DNA from: Ancylobacter amanitiformis
GTDB taxonomy: Bacteria; Pseudomonadota; Alphaproteobacteria; Rhizobiales; Xanthobacteraceae
DNA length: 64,000 nucleotides
Assembly: GCF_030814815.1 (NCBI RefSeq)
Contig: NZ_JAUSVR010000004.1
Coordinates: 1 to 64,000 of the forward strand
Direction: 5' to 3'
Positions 28,201 to 36,153 of the stretch are shown here, one piece after another. Below the pieces are notes generated by a model. It had not been told where the DNA came from. It searched no databases and saw only the letters and a program-made list of their open reading frames with translations. Made by a program: the position numbers and the translations under genes. Positions within the stretch are counted from its first letter, which is position 1, and each line of letters starts with the position of its first letter.

Positions 28201-28482
28201 CTAGAAAGCCGAACCGGCCAAGTATCCAACTCCGTAGATTATCGAGTTAAGGATGAGGCTCAAGGCCCCTTGAATTGCCACCCAAGCGCCAATACTGCCA
28301 TCGCGAGCAATGCCGAGTGTCTGATGATACTGGCGAAGCGCAGCGCCGACGACCCAAACCGCTGCGAGAATTAAGGCATACAGCCAAGCGGCGGCCTGAA
28401 AGCCTGTAATGAAGGACCCAACGGTTCCCACGGCCATAAAGAATGAGCCCACGAATCCTCCTGCCTTCTGTGAGGAGACCAT
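28201..28482 (-). CDS. Small multi-helix membrane protein (93 aa)
   Basis: Three hydrophobic stretches are visible (FVGSFFMAVGTVGSFITGF, AAWLYALILAAVWVVGAAL, GALSLILNSIIYGVGYLAG). It is on the minus strand while its neighbours are on the plus strand, with lower GC than the surroundings, suggesting separate origin. It ends 9 nt from the converging DUF3102 gene. Function not recognised; a moron-type or superinfection-exclusion gene is possible. Confidence 0.55.
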   Translation of the reverse strand: MVSSQKAGGFVGSFFMAVGTVGSFITGFQAAAWLYALILAAVWVVGAALRQYHQTLGIARDGSIGAWVAIQGALSLILNSIIYGVGYLAGSAF

Positions 28483-28607
28483 TTTACCTCTGACCTAAAC
28501 TGAAACGTAGCGGCTGGCAAAGATTTCCCCTGTCGCCTGCACTCATAAACCCCTCACGTCGCCCACGCCCCCGTTCAGGCCCACCTTGCATGCCGCAAGA
28601 GCGGCAC

Positions 28608-31600
28608 ATGAGCGGGGGTTTTCTTTTGTCCTCTCGCCGGCCTCTGTCCGGCATGAACGAGCACCTCATGACCCAGCAGAACGAACTCTCGGAAGCCATC
28701 AAGGCATCCTCGAAGCGCCTTGGCGTGGACCCTCTCGACCTCGCCACGGCCATGTCCTACGAGACCGCCGGCACCTTCGATCCGTGGAAGAAAGGCCCCA
28801 CGACGCAGTGGGGCGAGCATCGCGGCTTGATCCAGTGGGGCGAGCCGCAGCGCCAGAAATACGGCGTGACGCAGGACATGCCCGTCACGGCGCAGGTAGA
28901 GGCCGCTGAACGCTACCTCAAGGACACCGGAGTGAAACCCGGCATGGGCCTTCTGGACATCTACAGCGCCATCAATGCGGGCGGCGTGGGCCGTTATGGC
29001 GCCTCCGATGCCGCGAACGGTGGCGCTCCGGGGACCGTGAAGGACAAGGTAGAGACGCAGATGGGCGCGCACCGGTCCAAGGCTGCGGCCTTGCTGGGGG
29101 TGCCGGACATCGCGTCTGCCGATTACGCCCCCATGCAGGTGAAGACGGTCCCCGAACAGATGACCGAGGACACCGCGCGGGAGGCCGCTGGCGGGCCGTC
29201 GCTCGGAACCACCATCGTCCACGCCGCGCGCGAGGACAGCCTCACGGGCTGGATACTCGGCATGGATTGGATGAAGCATGACGATCCGAACTACCGGCTC
29301 GACAAGGAGGAACTGGACAAGCTCACCGTGGGCATCCCTCGGGACCGCTGGAGCGCCTTCGAGAGCGTCGGTTCGCGGGAGCAGGCATTCGCCACGCGCC
29401 AGCAAATCCTTGACCAGATGCAGCGCCAGCAGGAGCTTTCTGAGGCCGGCATCACGGGCACCGCAGCGCGCATCGCGGCGGCCTTCGGGGACCCCATCGG
29501 GCTCGGCGTGGGGTTCGCCACGGGCGGCACCGCGAATGCCATCATGTGGGGCTCCAAGCTCTCCCGGCTGGAGCGCGTGGGTGCGGCTGCGCTGGCCGGG
29601 GCGGGTGTCAATGCCGGCCTCTCGGCGGCTGAGGAGGGCCTGAAGCCGAACTCGGAATGGGATCAGGTGCTGTATTCTGCGGCCGGCGGGGCGTTCCTCG
29701 GGGCCACCTTCGGGGCACTGAGCAAGATGCCGCACATGGCTGAGGAAGCGGCCGAGATTGCCAAGGGCGCCAAGAAGGACGTGGAAGGTATCGAGGCCAC
29801 GTACAGCGCCGTCCCGTTGCGCCCGAAGGACAGTTCCGTGGGCGCCGCTCAGGGTGTCGAACAGGTCCCGCTTCGGCAGGACGCGAACGACTTCATTCGT
29901 CTGGCCGATGAGGAGAACGCGCCCAAGGCCGCCATGGCGCCGCTGCGGTTGCTCGACTCCACGGGCGCGGCGAAGAAGTCCGACAACCCGCTTACCCGCA
30001 TGCTCGGCAACGCCCTTGGCGAGGAGCCGGTGGGCAATATCGACCGGGACATTCCCGTCAACTGGTCGGCATCGCAGGAGCAGGGGCGGCTCTTCAGCGT
30101 CATGGATACGCGCCGCGCCCACGCCATCGAACCCCATTTCAAGGCGTGGGCGGATGCCCGCGACCTTGGCCCTTGGGAGCGGGAGAAGCTGCGCGAGGCG
30201 TTCCAGATCGAAATCACCCGCGCGCGCCGCAACCTCGATCCGACACGCAGCTTCGACCCGGAGGTGATGAAGGCGGTGAAGGAGGTGGCCGCGTGGTTGG
30301 ACGATTACCACGCCCTTGGCGTCGACCCCGGCCGGGCGATAGGTCTTCCCGGTCAGCGCGCGCCGGTTCCCGGTTTCGACCCCGCGATACCGCCGCTGCC
30401 CAACTACATGAACCGGGTGTTCTCCTACACCAAGCTCAATGCAGCCCTGGCGAAGTTCGGCCATGGCGGGGTGGCGGATGTCGTTGCCGCGTCCTTCCGC
30501 CAGATGCAGCCTGATATCGACCCGAAGGCACTCGCCAGTATCAGCCGGGGTTACGTCATGGTTCTTCGCAAGCTGTCCCGCGACATGCACCCCCGTGCCG
30601 CCAATGCGATGTTCGCGGATGATCTGGAGGGCCTTCGCGGGCTGCTTCAGGACCTCCCCGGCGTGGACCCGGAGGCTGTCGAGAGCGTCATGGGGCACCT
30701 CTCCCGCCCCATCGACAAGGGTTCCGTGTCCCGCGCCAAGCACCGCGTGATGCTGGACGAGGGCCTCCGGGTGGAACTGCCGGACGGCACCGTGACCACC
30801 TTCGGGGAACTGCTTCTGGAGGAGAACGCGGGCAAGCTCATGGCCTCCTACAACAGGCAGATGTCGGGACAGGTTGCGCTCGCTCAGGTGCGCATTGAGA
30901 AGGTTGTCGATGGCGAGCGTCACGTCCTTGTCGATGGTCTCGGGGGACCGGGCAAGCTGGACAACATGCTGGAGAAGATGGCGGCGGTGGCGGACGATAT
31001 CGGTCAACCGCAGTCCAAGGTGAGGGCCGATCAACGCCAGATCGAGTATCTCCACACGAGCACCGCCGGTGTGCCGCTCTATGACCAGAGCACGGCGACG
31101 GCGCACGCCCTGCGGCTATGGCGGGAATACGGGCTGGTCCGCGTTGGGGGCCAGCTCGGCTTCGCTCAGGCCCCGGAGATTGGCGCCATCTTCACGGCGG
31201 GCTGGAAAGCGGCGCTCGCCGGCTTCCCGCACTTGCGCGTGCTGCTTCGCGATGTCCGCACGGGCAAGCTCAAGGGCGAGTTCGCGGCGGAAATGGAGGC
31301 GGTGTTCGGTCGCGGTGCGGAACGCCTGCGCAGCGCGGGGGATTGGCAGCTTTCGACCGAGGCGGAATGGGGAACCGCCTATGAGACCAGCCCGCTTATG
31401 CAGAAGGTGGAAAAGACCTTGGGCATCGCCAAGCGCATCACCATGGAAGTGTCCGGCATGAACGCCATCAACACCTTCCTGCACCGCTGGTCCACGTCGG
31501 CCATTCTGCACTGGTTCTCCCGCGCGGCGAACGGGGAAGCCACGACCTCGGTGCAGCGGCTGCGGGCGATGGGGCTTACCGATGACATGGCGGAGCGGGT

Positions 31601-32342
31601 GTTCGAGCAGATGCGCCGGCATCGGACCCTTGAACCGGGCTCCAGCTTCAAGCTCGCGCGGCTCAATCTGGACGACTGGCAGGACCTTCAGGCGCGCGCC
31701 CATTTCGAGCGGGCGGTTCACGCGCGCGGGCGGCGCATGGTGCAGGACAATTCCGCCGGCCTCCTCCTGCCGTGGATGTCGCATCCGGTGGCGCAGACGC
31801 TCCTTCAGTTCCGCGTCTTCGTGATCGGAGCGCATTCGAAGCAGATGCTCCACAACATCCACATGTGGGACAGGGAGAGCGTCACCACGCTCCTCGGGAC
31901 CATGCTGGCGGGCATGCTCGGTCACGTGGCGCAGACCCTCGCGGTGTCCCCGAGCCTGTCACAGAAGCAGTTGGAGGACCGCCTGTCCGTCCAGAGTATC
32001 GCCTTGGGTGGCTTCCAGCGTACCGGCATGTCCGCCCTGGTGCCGCTTCTGGTCGACACGGCGATGCGCGCGGTGGGGCGCAAGGGCGTCTTCAACAGCC
32101 GCTCGACCGACCAGACATCGGACCTGTGGTTCGGCAACCCGACCACGGGGCTGATCGACGACGTGCCCGCTGCCATCAACGCCATTGTCCAGCCGCTCGC
32201 TCAGGGCCGGGCGATGTCGAAGGCGGAAGTCCGTTCGGTCCTGCGCCCGCTGATCTGGCAGAACACGCTTCCCGTGGTGACGCTCTTCGGCCTCATGTCG
32301 AAGGGCCTGCCCGACTACGCCCCTGCCGCCGCGACGAGGTGA
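28608..32342 (+). CDS. Podovirus gp16-like internal virion protein with N-terminal transglycosylase-like domain
   Basis: This very large protein (1244 aa) resembles the ejectosome protein gp16 of T7-like phages, which forms a channel through the envelope and digests peptidoglycan during DNA entry. The N-terminus (about residues 20-160) looks like a lytic transglycosylase or lysozyme fold: KRLGVDPLDLATAMSYETAG with the likely catalytic Glu, TTQWGEHRGLIQWGEPQRQ, and INAGGVGRYGASDAANGG. A Gly/Ala-rich hydrophobic stretch (about 300-345) may be membrane-active. The C-terminal ~230 residues (LLPWMSHPVAQTLLQFRVFV, GMLGHVAQTL, ALGGFQRTGMSALVPLLVDT, WFGNPTTGLIDD) follow the order seen in podovirus internal virion proteins. 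The start is uncertain: ATGs at 28590, 28608, 28653 and 28668 are in frame; 28608 has AAGAG upstream. No other virion gene is nearby. Confidence 0.75.
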   Translation: MSGGFLLSSRRPLSGMNEHLMTQQNELSEAIKASSKRLGVDPLDLATAMSYETAGTFDPWKKGPTTQWGEHRGLIQWGEPQRQKYGVTQDMPVTAQVEAAERYLKDTGVKPGMGLLDIYSAINAGGVGRYGASDAANGGAPGTVKDKVETQMGAHRSKAAALLGVPDIASADYAPMQVKTVPEQMTEDTAREAAGGPSLGTTIVHAAREDSLTGWILGMDWMKHDDPNYRLDKEELDKLTVGIPRDRWSAFESVGSREQAFATRQQILDQMQRQQELSEAGITGTAARIAAAFGDPIGLGVGFATGGTANAIMWGSKLSRLERVGAAALAGAGVNAGLSAAEEGLKPNSEWDQVLYSAAGGAFLGATFGALSKMPHMAEEAAEIAKGAKKDVEGIEATYSAVPLRPKDSSVGAAQGVEQVPLRQDANDFIRLADEENAPKAAMAPLRLLDSTGAAKKSDNPLTRMLGNALGEEPVGNIDRDIPVNWSASQEQGRLFSVMDTRRAHAIEPHFKAWADARDLGPWEREKLREAFQIEITRARRNLDPTRSFDPEVMKAVKEVAAWLDDYHALGVDPGRAIGLPGQRAPVPGFDPAIPPLPNYMNRVFSYTKLNAALAKFGHGGVADVVAASFRQMQPDIDPKALASISRGYVMVLRKLSRDMHPRAANAMFADDLEGLRGLLQDLPGVDPEAVESVMGHLSRPIDKGSVSRAKHRVMLDEGLRVELPDGTVTTFGELLLEENAGKLMASYNRQMSGQVALAQVRIEKVVDGERHVLVDGLGGPGKLDNMLEKMAAVADDIGQPQSKVRADQRQIEYLHTSTAGVPLYDQSTATAHALRLWREYGLVRVGGQLGFAQAPEIGAIFTAGWKAALAGFPHLRVLLRDVRTGKLKGEFAAEMEAVFGRGAERLRSAGDWQLSTEAEWGTAYETSPLMQKVEKTLGIAKRITMEVSGMNAINTFLHRWSTSAILHWFSRAANGEATTSVQRLRAMGLTDDMAERVFEQMRRHRTLEPGSSFKLARLNLDDWQDLQARAHFERAVHARGRRMVQDNSAGLLLPWMSHPVAQTLLQFRVFVIGAHSKQMLHNIHMWDRESVTTLLGTMLAGMLGHVAQTLAVSPSLSQKQLEDRLSVQSIALGGFQRTGMSALVPLLVDTAMRAVGRKGVFNSRSTDQTSDLWFGNPTTGLIDDVPAAINAIVQPLAQGRAMSKAEVRSVLRPLIWQNTLPVVTLFGLMSKGLPDYAPAAATR

Positions 32343-32721
32343 CGTGAGCGGCGGATGAACAAGACCCCGAGGCGGTGTGAGAGCGCTGCCTTGGGGGACC
32401 CGGAATATTCCGTGGCGAAAATTTGAGCGCGTATCTGAAATAGGAAGAAGCGCGCGATACCCCCCAGGCCCCCGCGCCCACGGAATAGCTCCCGAGCGGA
32501 CGCGCCCGTTTTTCCTGAAGGCGCGCGCGACTTGGGAAATCGCGCGGGTCTTCGGATGGCGGGGCGCGCACCCTCAGGCCAGCCTAAGAGCCCCGCCAGC
32601 GCCCGCCTGATGCTGCCGCGATGTATCCCGCCATGCCGTGCTGTAGGCCGCTGGTGAGTCAATCTGACTCGCCCTGAACGCCTTCCACCGTGGCGCCTCC
32701 CGGCCCTATTCTCGGGGTGCC
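32343..32721. other. Non-coding gap after the internal virion protein gene
   Basis: These 379 nt contain no supported gene. A short inverted repeat, GAGTCA-ATC-TGACTC, lies at 32656-32670, about 50 nt before the next start codon, and could be an operator. No T-tract terminator was seen. Confidence 0.55.
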
Positions 32722-33279
32722 ATGACACCTGATGACAACCCGGCCACGGTGCCCACGCCCGAACAGCGCGCGGCCTTCCTTGAGCAACTCCGTACCTATC
32801 TCACGGCCATGTATCCCCGTTGCGGCTACCGGGTCCGCCGAAGGTTGATCGAACGGGCGCGTAACCGTGGCTATTACGGGCGCCTCGGGGAAGTCGCGGG
32901 CATCCTCGCGAACACCTTCATTCGGCACGAGTGCACCGACTACGACCACCTCTTGCGCATCAACGGGGGCGGGGAGGGGCTGACGCGGGAGGAGGCGCGC
33001 ATGGTCGTGGCGCAGGAGGTGGCGGATATCGCGGACATGTGGCGCCGTGGCTCGGCTGAGGGCGATGCCGGCTATGTCGAGCTTCGCCAGCGGTTCACGC
33101 GGAGGCGCCAGAAGAAGGGCAGGCGGCAGCGCAATGCCGGCTTCATCGCCACGGAGAACGAGGCCATGGCGACCTATCTGAAGGGCTGGCTGGAGCGGCG
33201 GGAGCAGGAGCGCAAGCTTGCCCGCGAGGCGCAGGAGGCCAGCCTAGGAGCCCCTCCAGAGACGGCTGGAACGCCCTGA
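32722..33279 (+). CDS. DUF2293-like protein (185 aa)
   Basis: Residues about 20-115 fit the DUF2293 pattern: a Tyr/Pro/Arg start, RRLIERARNRGYYGRLGEVA, the conserved FIRHECTDYDHLL block, then EEARMVVAQEVADIADMWRR. The family is common in Hyphomicrobiales and has no assigned role. The C-terminal third is strongly basic (FTRRRQKKGRRQRNAGF), suggesting nucleic acid contact. An ATG start is used. It follows the virion-protein gene after a 379-nt gap holding a small inverted repeat. Confidence 0.65.
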   Translation: MTPDDNPATVPTPEQRAAFLEQLRTYLTAMYPRCGYRVRRRLIERARNRGYYGRLGEVAGILANTFIRHECTDYDHLLRINGGGEGLTREEARMVVAQEVADIADMWRRGSAEGDAGYVELRQRFTRRRQKKGRRQRNAGFIATENEAMATYLKGWLERREQERKLAREAQEASLGAPPETAGTP

Positions 33280-33487
33280 GCTGTCGGCGTAGCGCGTCCC
33301 CGGCGCGCCCCTGCGGCGGCTCATGGGGCCGTGCTGCGGTTCATTTCCGAGCCTGTTGTGGGCGCTGGTAATTGACCTCAGCCCAATCAACACCATCCCG
33401 AAAGCTGCCCATCAGGGGCGCCTCTGCGGCGCGCGCTGTGTCCCTGCACGTCACCACCAATCACCATCAGCGGAACCGGAGACATCC

Positions 33488-34102
33488 ATGAACGACATCA
33501 CGACCACGGCCACCATGCCCTTGCCTGCGGCAGGGGAGCGGACCTTCCGCGATATCGAGCTTGCCGAGGCGCTCGGCTATAAGCGGCCGGGAGACATCAG
33601 AAAGCTCATCAAACGTCACTTGCCGTTGCTGGAGGCGATGGGATTGGTGCGCCACCGTGGAGCGCCAATCGTCTCGGGCAAAGGCCGCGTGCAGACGGTC
33701 ACGGAGTATCACCTCACCAAGGCGCAGGCCGCGTTCATCATCGCCAAGGCGGACACTCCCGACGCCGACAACGCCCTCATCCTCATTTCCGAGACCTTCG
33801 CCATGGTCTCCGAGGGCAAGCTGGTGGCCGTGGACGCGGCGGCACAGGAGGAGCTTGACGCGGCTGCGGCACGGGCTGCGGAACGGCATCGCCTCATGCG
33901 GGAGGAGAAGGACGACTATTCCCGCATCATGAGGGAATTCAGCCGCTCGCCCTCGCGTAACGTCATCGGGACCAAGCCGGACGGAACGCCCATCCTGAGG
34001 GAACCGACGCCGTTCGAGAAGCAGCGGGAGGAGCGCAAGCGCCTGCAACAACAGGCCAGCCGCGCCGCGAAGCATCGGGCTCCGGGTGATCCGACCTACT
34101 AG
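33488..34102 (+). CDS. Phage antirepressor-like DNA-binding protein (204 aa)
   Basis: The N-terminal domain (about residues 15-105: TFRDIELAEALGYKRPGDIRKLIKRH in parts, GRVQTVTEYHLTKAQAAFIIAKA) has the layout of phage antirepressor/KilA-type DNA-binding modules: a helix-turn-helix like segment, a short wing, and LTKAQA. The C-terminal half is a charged helix ending in a basic tail. ATG 33488 was chosen; the frame opens much earlier without homology. A 29-nt hairpin sequence inside the gene (33642-33670) is repeated just after the stop codon, suggesting an autoregulatory site. Confidence 0.65.
   Translation: MNDITTTATMPLPAAGERTFRDIELAEALGYKRPGDIRKLIKRHLPLLEAMGLVRHRGAPIVSGKGRVQTVTEYHLTKAQAAFIIAKADTPDADNALILISETFAMVSEGKLVAVDAAAQEELDAAAARAAERHRLMREEKDDYSRIMREFSRSPSRNVIGTKPDGTPILREPTPFEKQREERKRLQQQASRAAKHRAPGDPTY
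33642..33670 (+). repeat. Hairpin repeat H1 (inside the antirepressor-like gene)
   Basis: GATTGGTGCG...AGCGCCAATC forms an imperfect 10-bp stem. The 29-nt unit recurs at 34107-34135 with 26 of 29 identities. Coding for part of the antirepressor-like protein would not explain the second, non-coding copy. Confidence 0.7.
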
Positions 34103-34106
34103 GCGG

Positions 34107-34135
34107 GATTGGTGCTTCGCCGTGGAGCGCCAATC
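34107..34135 (+). repeat. Hairpin repeat H2 (just after the antirepressor-like stop codon)
   Basis: GATTGGTGCT (34107-34116) pairs with AGCGCCAATC (34126-34135) over 10 bp with one G-U, 9-nt loop. It begins 4 nt after the stop codon. There is no T-tract, so a simple terminator is not a full explanation. Confidence 0.7.
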
Positions 34136-34230
34136 GTGCCCGCCAAGGGATAAGCTCTCGCCCGTAAAACCTGTACACCTCGACCAATCGTCAAGGGATG
34201 AAGATAAATATTCATCCACCCCTTGCGCGC

Positions 34231-34248
34231 TAACACCCCACTATAGGA
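34231..34248 (+). promoter_or_regulatory. T7-like promoter motif, copy C
   Basis: TAACACCCCACTATAGGA lies in the 442-nt intergenic region after the antirepressor-like gene. With GAG following, CACTATAGGAGAG closely resembles the T7/T3 core and initiation region (CACTATAGGGAGA). Downstream are a long imperfect hairpin and repeat R2, not an obvious gene on this strand. Confidence 0.55.
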
Positions 34249-34337
34249 GAGCCCGAGTGCCCCTGTGCGGGGTAAGACCACGATCAAGGGGAATCATAGA
34301 CTTATCTTCTGCGGTGTCCCGCTGAATGGAGACCATA

Positions 34338-34413
34338 GAGAAGGATGGATATGGGGGTATTGATGAGGATGGAAGATTACAATCATCATCAACCCCACCC
34401 TCCGTTCCTTCTC
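34338..34413 (+). ncRNA. Long imperfect hairpin, possible structured RNA
   Basis: GAGAAGGA (34338-34345) pairs with TCCTTCTC (34406-34413). The arms continue inward with interruptions (TGGGGG with CCCCA-rich sequence, TTGATGAGGAT with ATCATCATCAA) to a loop around 34371-34381. The arm length is about 32 nt. No protein-coding frame explains it. It would be transcribed from T7-like motif C about 90 nt upstream. Structure and transcription are inferred from the sequence only. Confidence 0.4.
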
Positions 34414-34445
34414 AGAGACAGCCTAGCGCCAGCCCGAGGGGTGCC

Positions 34446-34490
34446 CTTATGGCTCCCATAGGTGGAAGGAGAGGCCCTTACCTAGAGAGC
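34446..34490 (+). repeat. Dispersed repeat R2
   Basis: CTTATGGCTCCCATAGGTGG and the following GCCCTTACCTAGAGAGC align with R1 (24838-24880) along its full length with scattered differences. Like R1 it is followed by a purine-rich ribosome-binding-like stretch (GGGGAGGG) and ATG-ATG at 34518, but the frame there is merely antisense to doc. Confidence 0.65.
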
Positions 34491-34544
34491 ACCGGAGAAG
34501 CCGGGGAGGGTGAACGGATGATGGTCATCATCACCATGTCCACC

Positions 34545-34937
34545 TCAGTCTTCGCCTGCGGGGCGCATCGCCCGCCGGATGCGCTCGGCAAGGTCTTCCT
34601 CGCTCAACTCCCCAGAGGCCAAGGCAAGCCATGTCGTCACCGCCTCGGTGTCCGCCATGGTCATCTCAAGGCTGTTGAGGGCGAGGAACAGTTCGCAGGC
34701 CACGAGCGAGGTGCGCTTGTTGCCGTCCACGAAGGGATGGTTCTTCGCGATGCCATAGGCATAGGCGGCAGCGAGGTCCGCCATATCGGGCCGGCCATAG
34801 TGGAAGAGGTTCCGTGGTCGATCCAGCGCCGCTTCCAGCAAGCCTTCGTCACGCAGGCCCGAACCCCCGCCGTGCTCGGCTATCTGCGCATCGTGAACCG
34901 CCAGCATGACCGCCTTGGACACCCATCGCGGTTCCAC
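34545..34937 (-). CDS. doc: Doc-type toxin (Fic/Doc family)
   Basis: Doc toxins phosphorylate EF-Tu and halt translation. This protein (130 aa, normal length) carries the diagnostic HPFVDGNKRT (His67, Asp71), preceded by the DLAAAYAYGIAKN helix, and the N-terminal AEHGGGSGLRDEGLLEAALDRP typical of Doc. It starts at a GTG that shares one base with the stop codon of the upstream antitoxin gene (TAGTG), so expression should be tightly coupled. The pair probably stabilises the element. Confidence 0.92.
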   Translation of the reverse strand: MEPRWVSKAVMLAVHDAQIAEHGGGSGLRDEGLLEAALDRPRNLFHYGRPDMADLAAAYAYGIAKNHPFVDGNKRTSLVACELFLALNSLEMTMADTEAVTTWLALASGELSEEDLAERIRRAMRPAGED

Positions 34938-35161
34938 TACTTGGCAAGCTCCCGCAGCACGTTTCGGCGCTTCTTCATGATGGCGCGCGCCGCTTCCATC
35001 TGCTCCGCGAACTCCGGCTCATAGGGCGTGAGGCGATACCCGTCCGGGGCCTCGGTGAGATAAAGGGTGTCTCCCTGCCCGACATTGAGGCGGGTGAGGA
35101 CCTCCTTGGGAAGCACGGCTCCCACGGAGTTGCCGACCTTGCTGAGCTTCAGTGCGACCAT
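34937..35161 (-). CDS. AbrB/MazE-type antitoxin of the Doc toxin
   Basis: The protein (74 aa) begins MVALKLSKVGNSVGAVLPKE, a swapped-hairpin AbrB DNA-binding domain, followed by LNVGQGDTLYLTEAPDGYRL. The C-terminal helix (EFAEQMEAARAIMKKRRNVL) would neutralise the toxin. ATG 35161 was chosen over the 45-codon longer frame because it opens with the AbrB domain. As usual for type II modules it precedes the toxin and probably represses its own promoter. The Doc partner is often Phd, but AbrB-type partners are also known. Confidence 0.9.
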   Translation of the reverse strand: MVALKLSKVGNSVGAVLPKEVLTRLNVGQGDTLYLTEAPDGYRLTPYEPEFAEQMEAARAIMKKRRNVLRELAK

Positions 35162-35313
35162 GGCGCGCTCCTCGGGGGACGTAGACGGGATGGCGTACGA
35201 ACATAGGTAGGTACGGTGTGTGGGGCAATAGGCGGCTCGGGGACCCCATACCGATAACCCCCTCGAAAATCGCTCTTTCCGCTCCAGCATTTTCAACGCC
35301 TCGCGAAGGCTCT

Positions 35314-35350
35314 TGACGACATACCGTAACCACTTGTATTCGGTATGTCG
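35314..35350 (+). promoter_or_regulatory. Promoter with embedded 10-bp inverted repeat upstream of the serine recombinase
   Basis: A perfect inverted repeat CGACATACCG (35317-35326) and CGGTATGTCG (35341-35350), 14-nt spacer, overlaps a promoter-like pair TTGACG (35314-35319) and TATTCG (35337-35342, 17-nt spacing). The recombinase ATG is 21 nt downstream. This layout fits autorepression or a recombination site (res-like). Confidence 0.6.
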
Positions 35351-35370
35351 TTCCGAGCGAGGATTGATCG

Positions 35371-35973
35371 ATGTCCACCAAGCGCGTTGCCTTCTATCTC
35401 CGGGTGTCCACGGGCGAGCAGACCACCGCGAACCAGCGTCGCGAGCTTGAGGTGGTTGCCGAGCGGGCCGGGTGGAACGTGGTTGCCGTCTTCGAGGACG
35501 CGGGTATCTCCGGCGCCAAGGGCCGTGAGCATCGTCCCGGCTACGATGCCCTGCTCAAGGCCGTGACGCGCCGTGAGGTGGACATGGTCGCCGCATGGTC
35601 GGTGGACCGCATCGGCCGCTCCATGCCGGACCTCGTGTCCTTCCTCACGGAACTGCATGCCCGTGGCGCGGACCTCTACCTTCACCAGCAAGCCCTTGAT
35701 ACCTCCACCCCTGCCGGCCGGGCCATGTTCCAGATGATGGGCGTGTTCGCGGAGTTCGAGCGTTCGATGATCCAAGAGCGCGTCAAGTCCGGCCTCGCGC
35801 GCGCCAAGGCGGACGGCACCAAGCTTGGTCGCCCCACCATCGGCGCCGACGTGGAGGCCCGCATTCGGGCGCTCCGGGCCGAAGGAATGGGCATCCTGAA
35901 GGTGGCGAAGACGCTGGGGATTGGGGTGTCCGCCGTGCAGCGTGTCGTCTCGGCTGAACCCGCCGGAGCCTGA
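35371..35973 (+). CDS. Serine recombinase, resolvase/invertase family
   Basis: The protein (200 aa) cuts and rejoins DNA through a covalent serine link. The catalytic domain begins VAFYLRVSTGEQT with Ser13. It continues with EDAGISGAKGREHRPGYDALL, AWSVDRIGRSMPDLVSFLTEL (parts) and the EFERSMIQERVKSGLARAKADGTKLGRP hinge (parts). The C-terminal HTH (ADVEARIRALRAEGMGILKVAKTLGIGVSAVQRV, parts) binds DNA. Length fits resolvases and invertases. A promoter with a 10-bp inverted repeat lies just upstream. It may resolve multimers, or invert a segment such as that between R1 and R3. Confidence 0.95.
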   Translation: MSTKRVAFYLRVSTGEQTTANQRRELEVVAERAGWNVVAVFEDAGISGAKGREHRPGYDALLKAVTRREVDMVAAWSVDRIGRSMPDLVSFLTELHARGADLYLHQQALDTSTPAGRAMFQMMGVFAEFERSMIQERVKSGLARAKADGTKLGRPTIGADVEARIRALRAEGMGILKVAKTLGIGVSAVQRVVSAEPAGA

Positions 35974-36153
35974 GCTTCTGCCAAGCCCCTGATGATCTTC
36001 ACGCCCGCCTCGGGGAGCCCCTAGCGAGTCCCTGAGCGGGCGCTTTCACGCGCCGGTATTCCGCCAGCCGGCACGTCTCCACGGCCGTCACCGGTCATCC
36101 CTGACTCGCCACGCGCCTATCCCTTCCCACCACACCACGGAGCCCGCCGCATC

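Noticed and set aside
28575-31106. 843-codon open frame on the minus strand opposite the internal virion protein gene
   Set aside because: GC-rich coding DNA often leaves long antisense frames open. The translation is Arg/His/Leu-rich without domain features, while the plus strand encodes a coherent 1244-aa protein.
34326-35024. 232-codon plus-strand frame downstream of R2
   Set aside because: Most of it is antisense to doc and the antitoxin gene; no independent domain.
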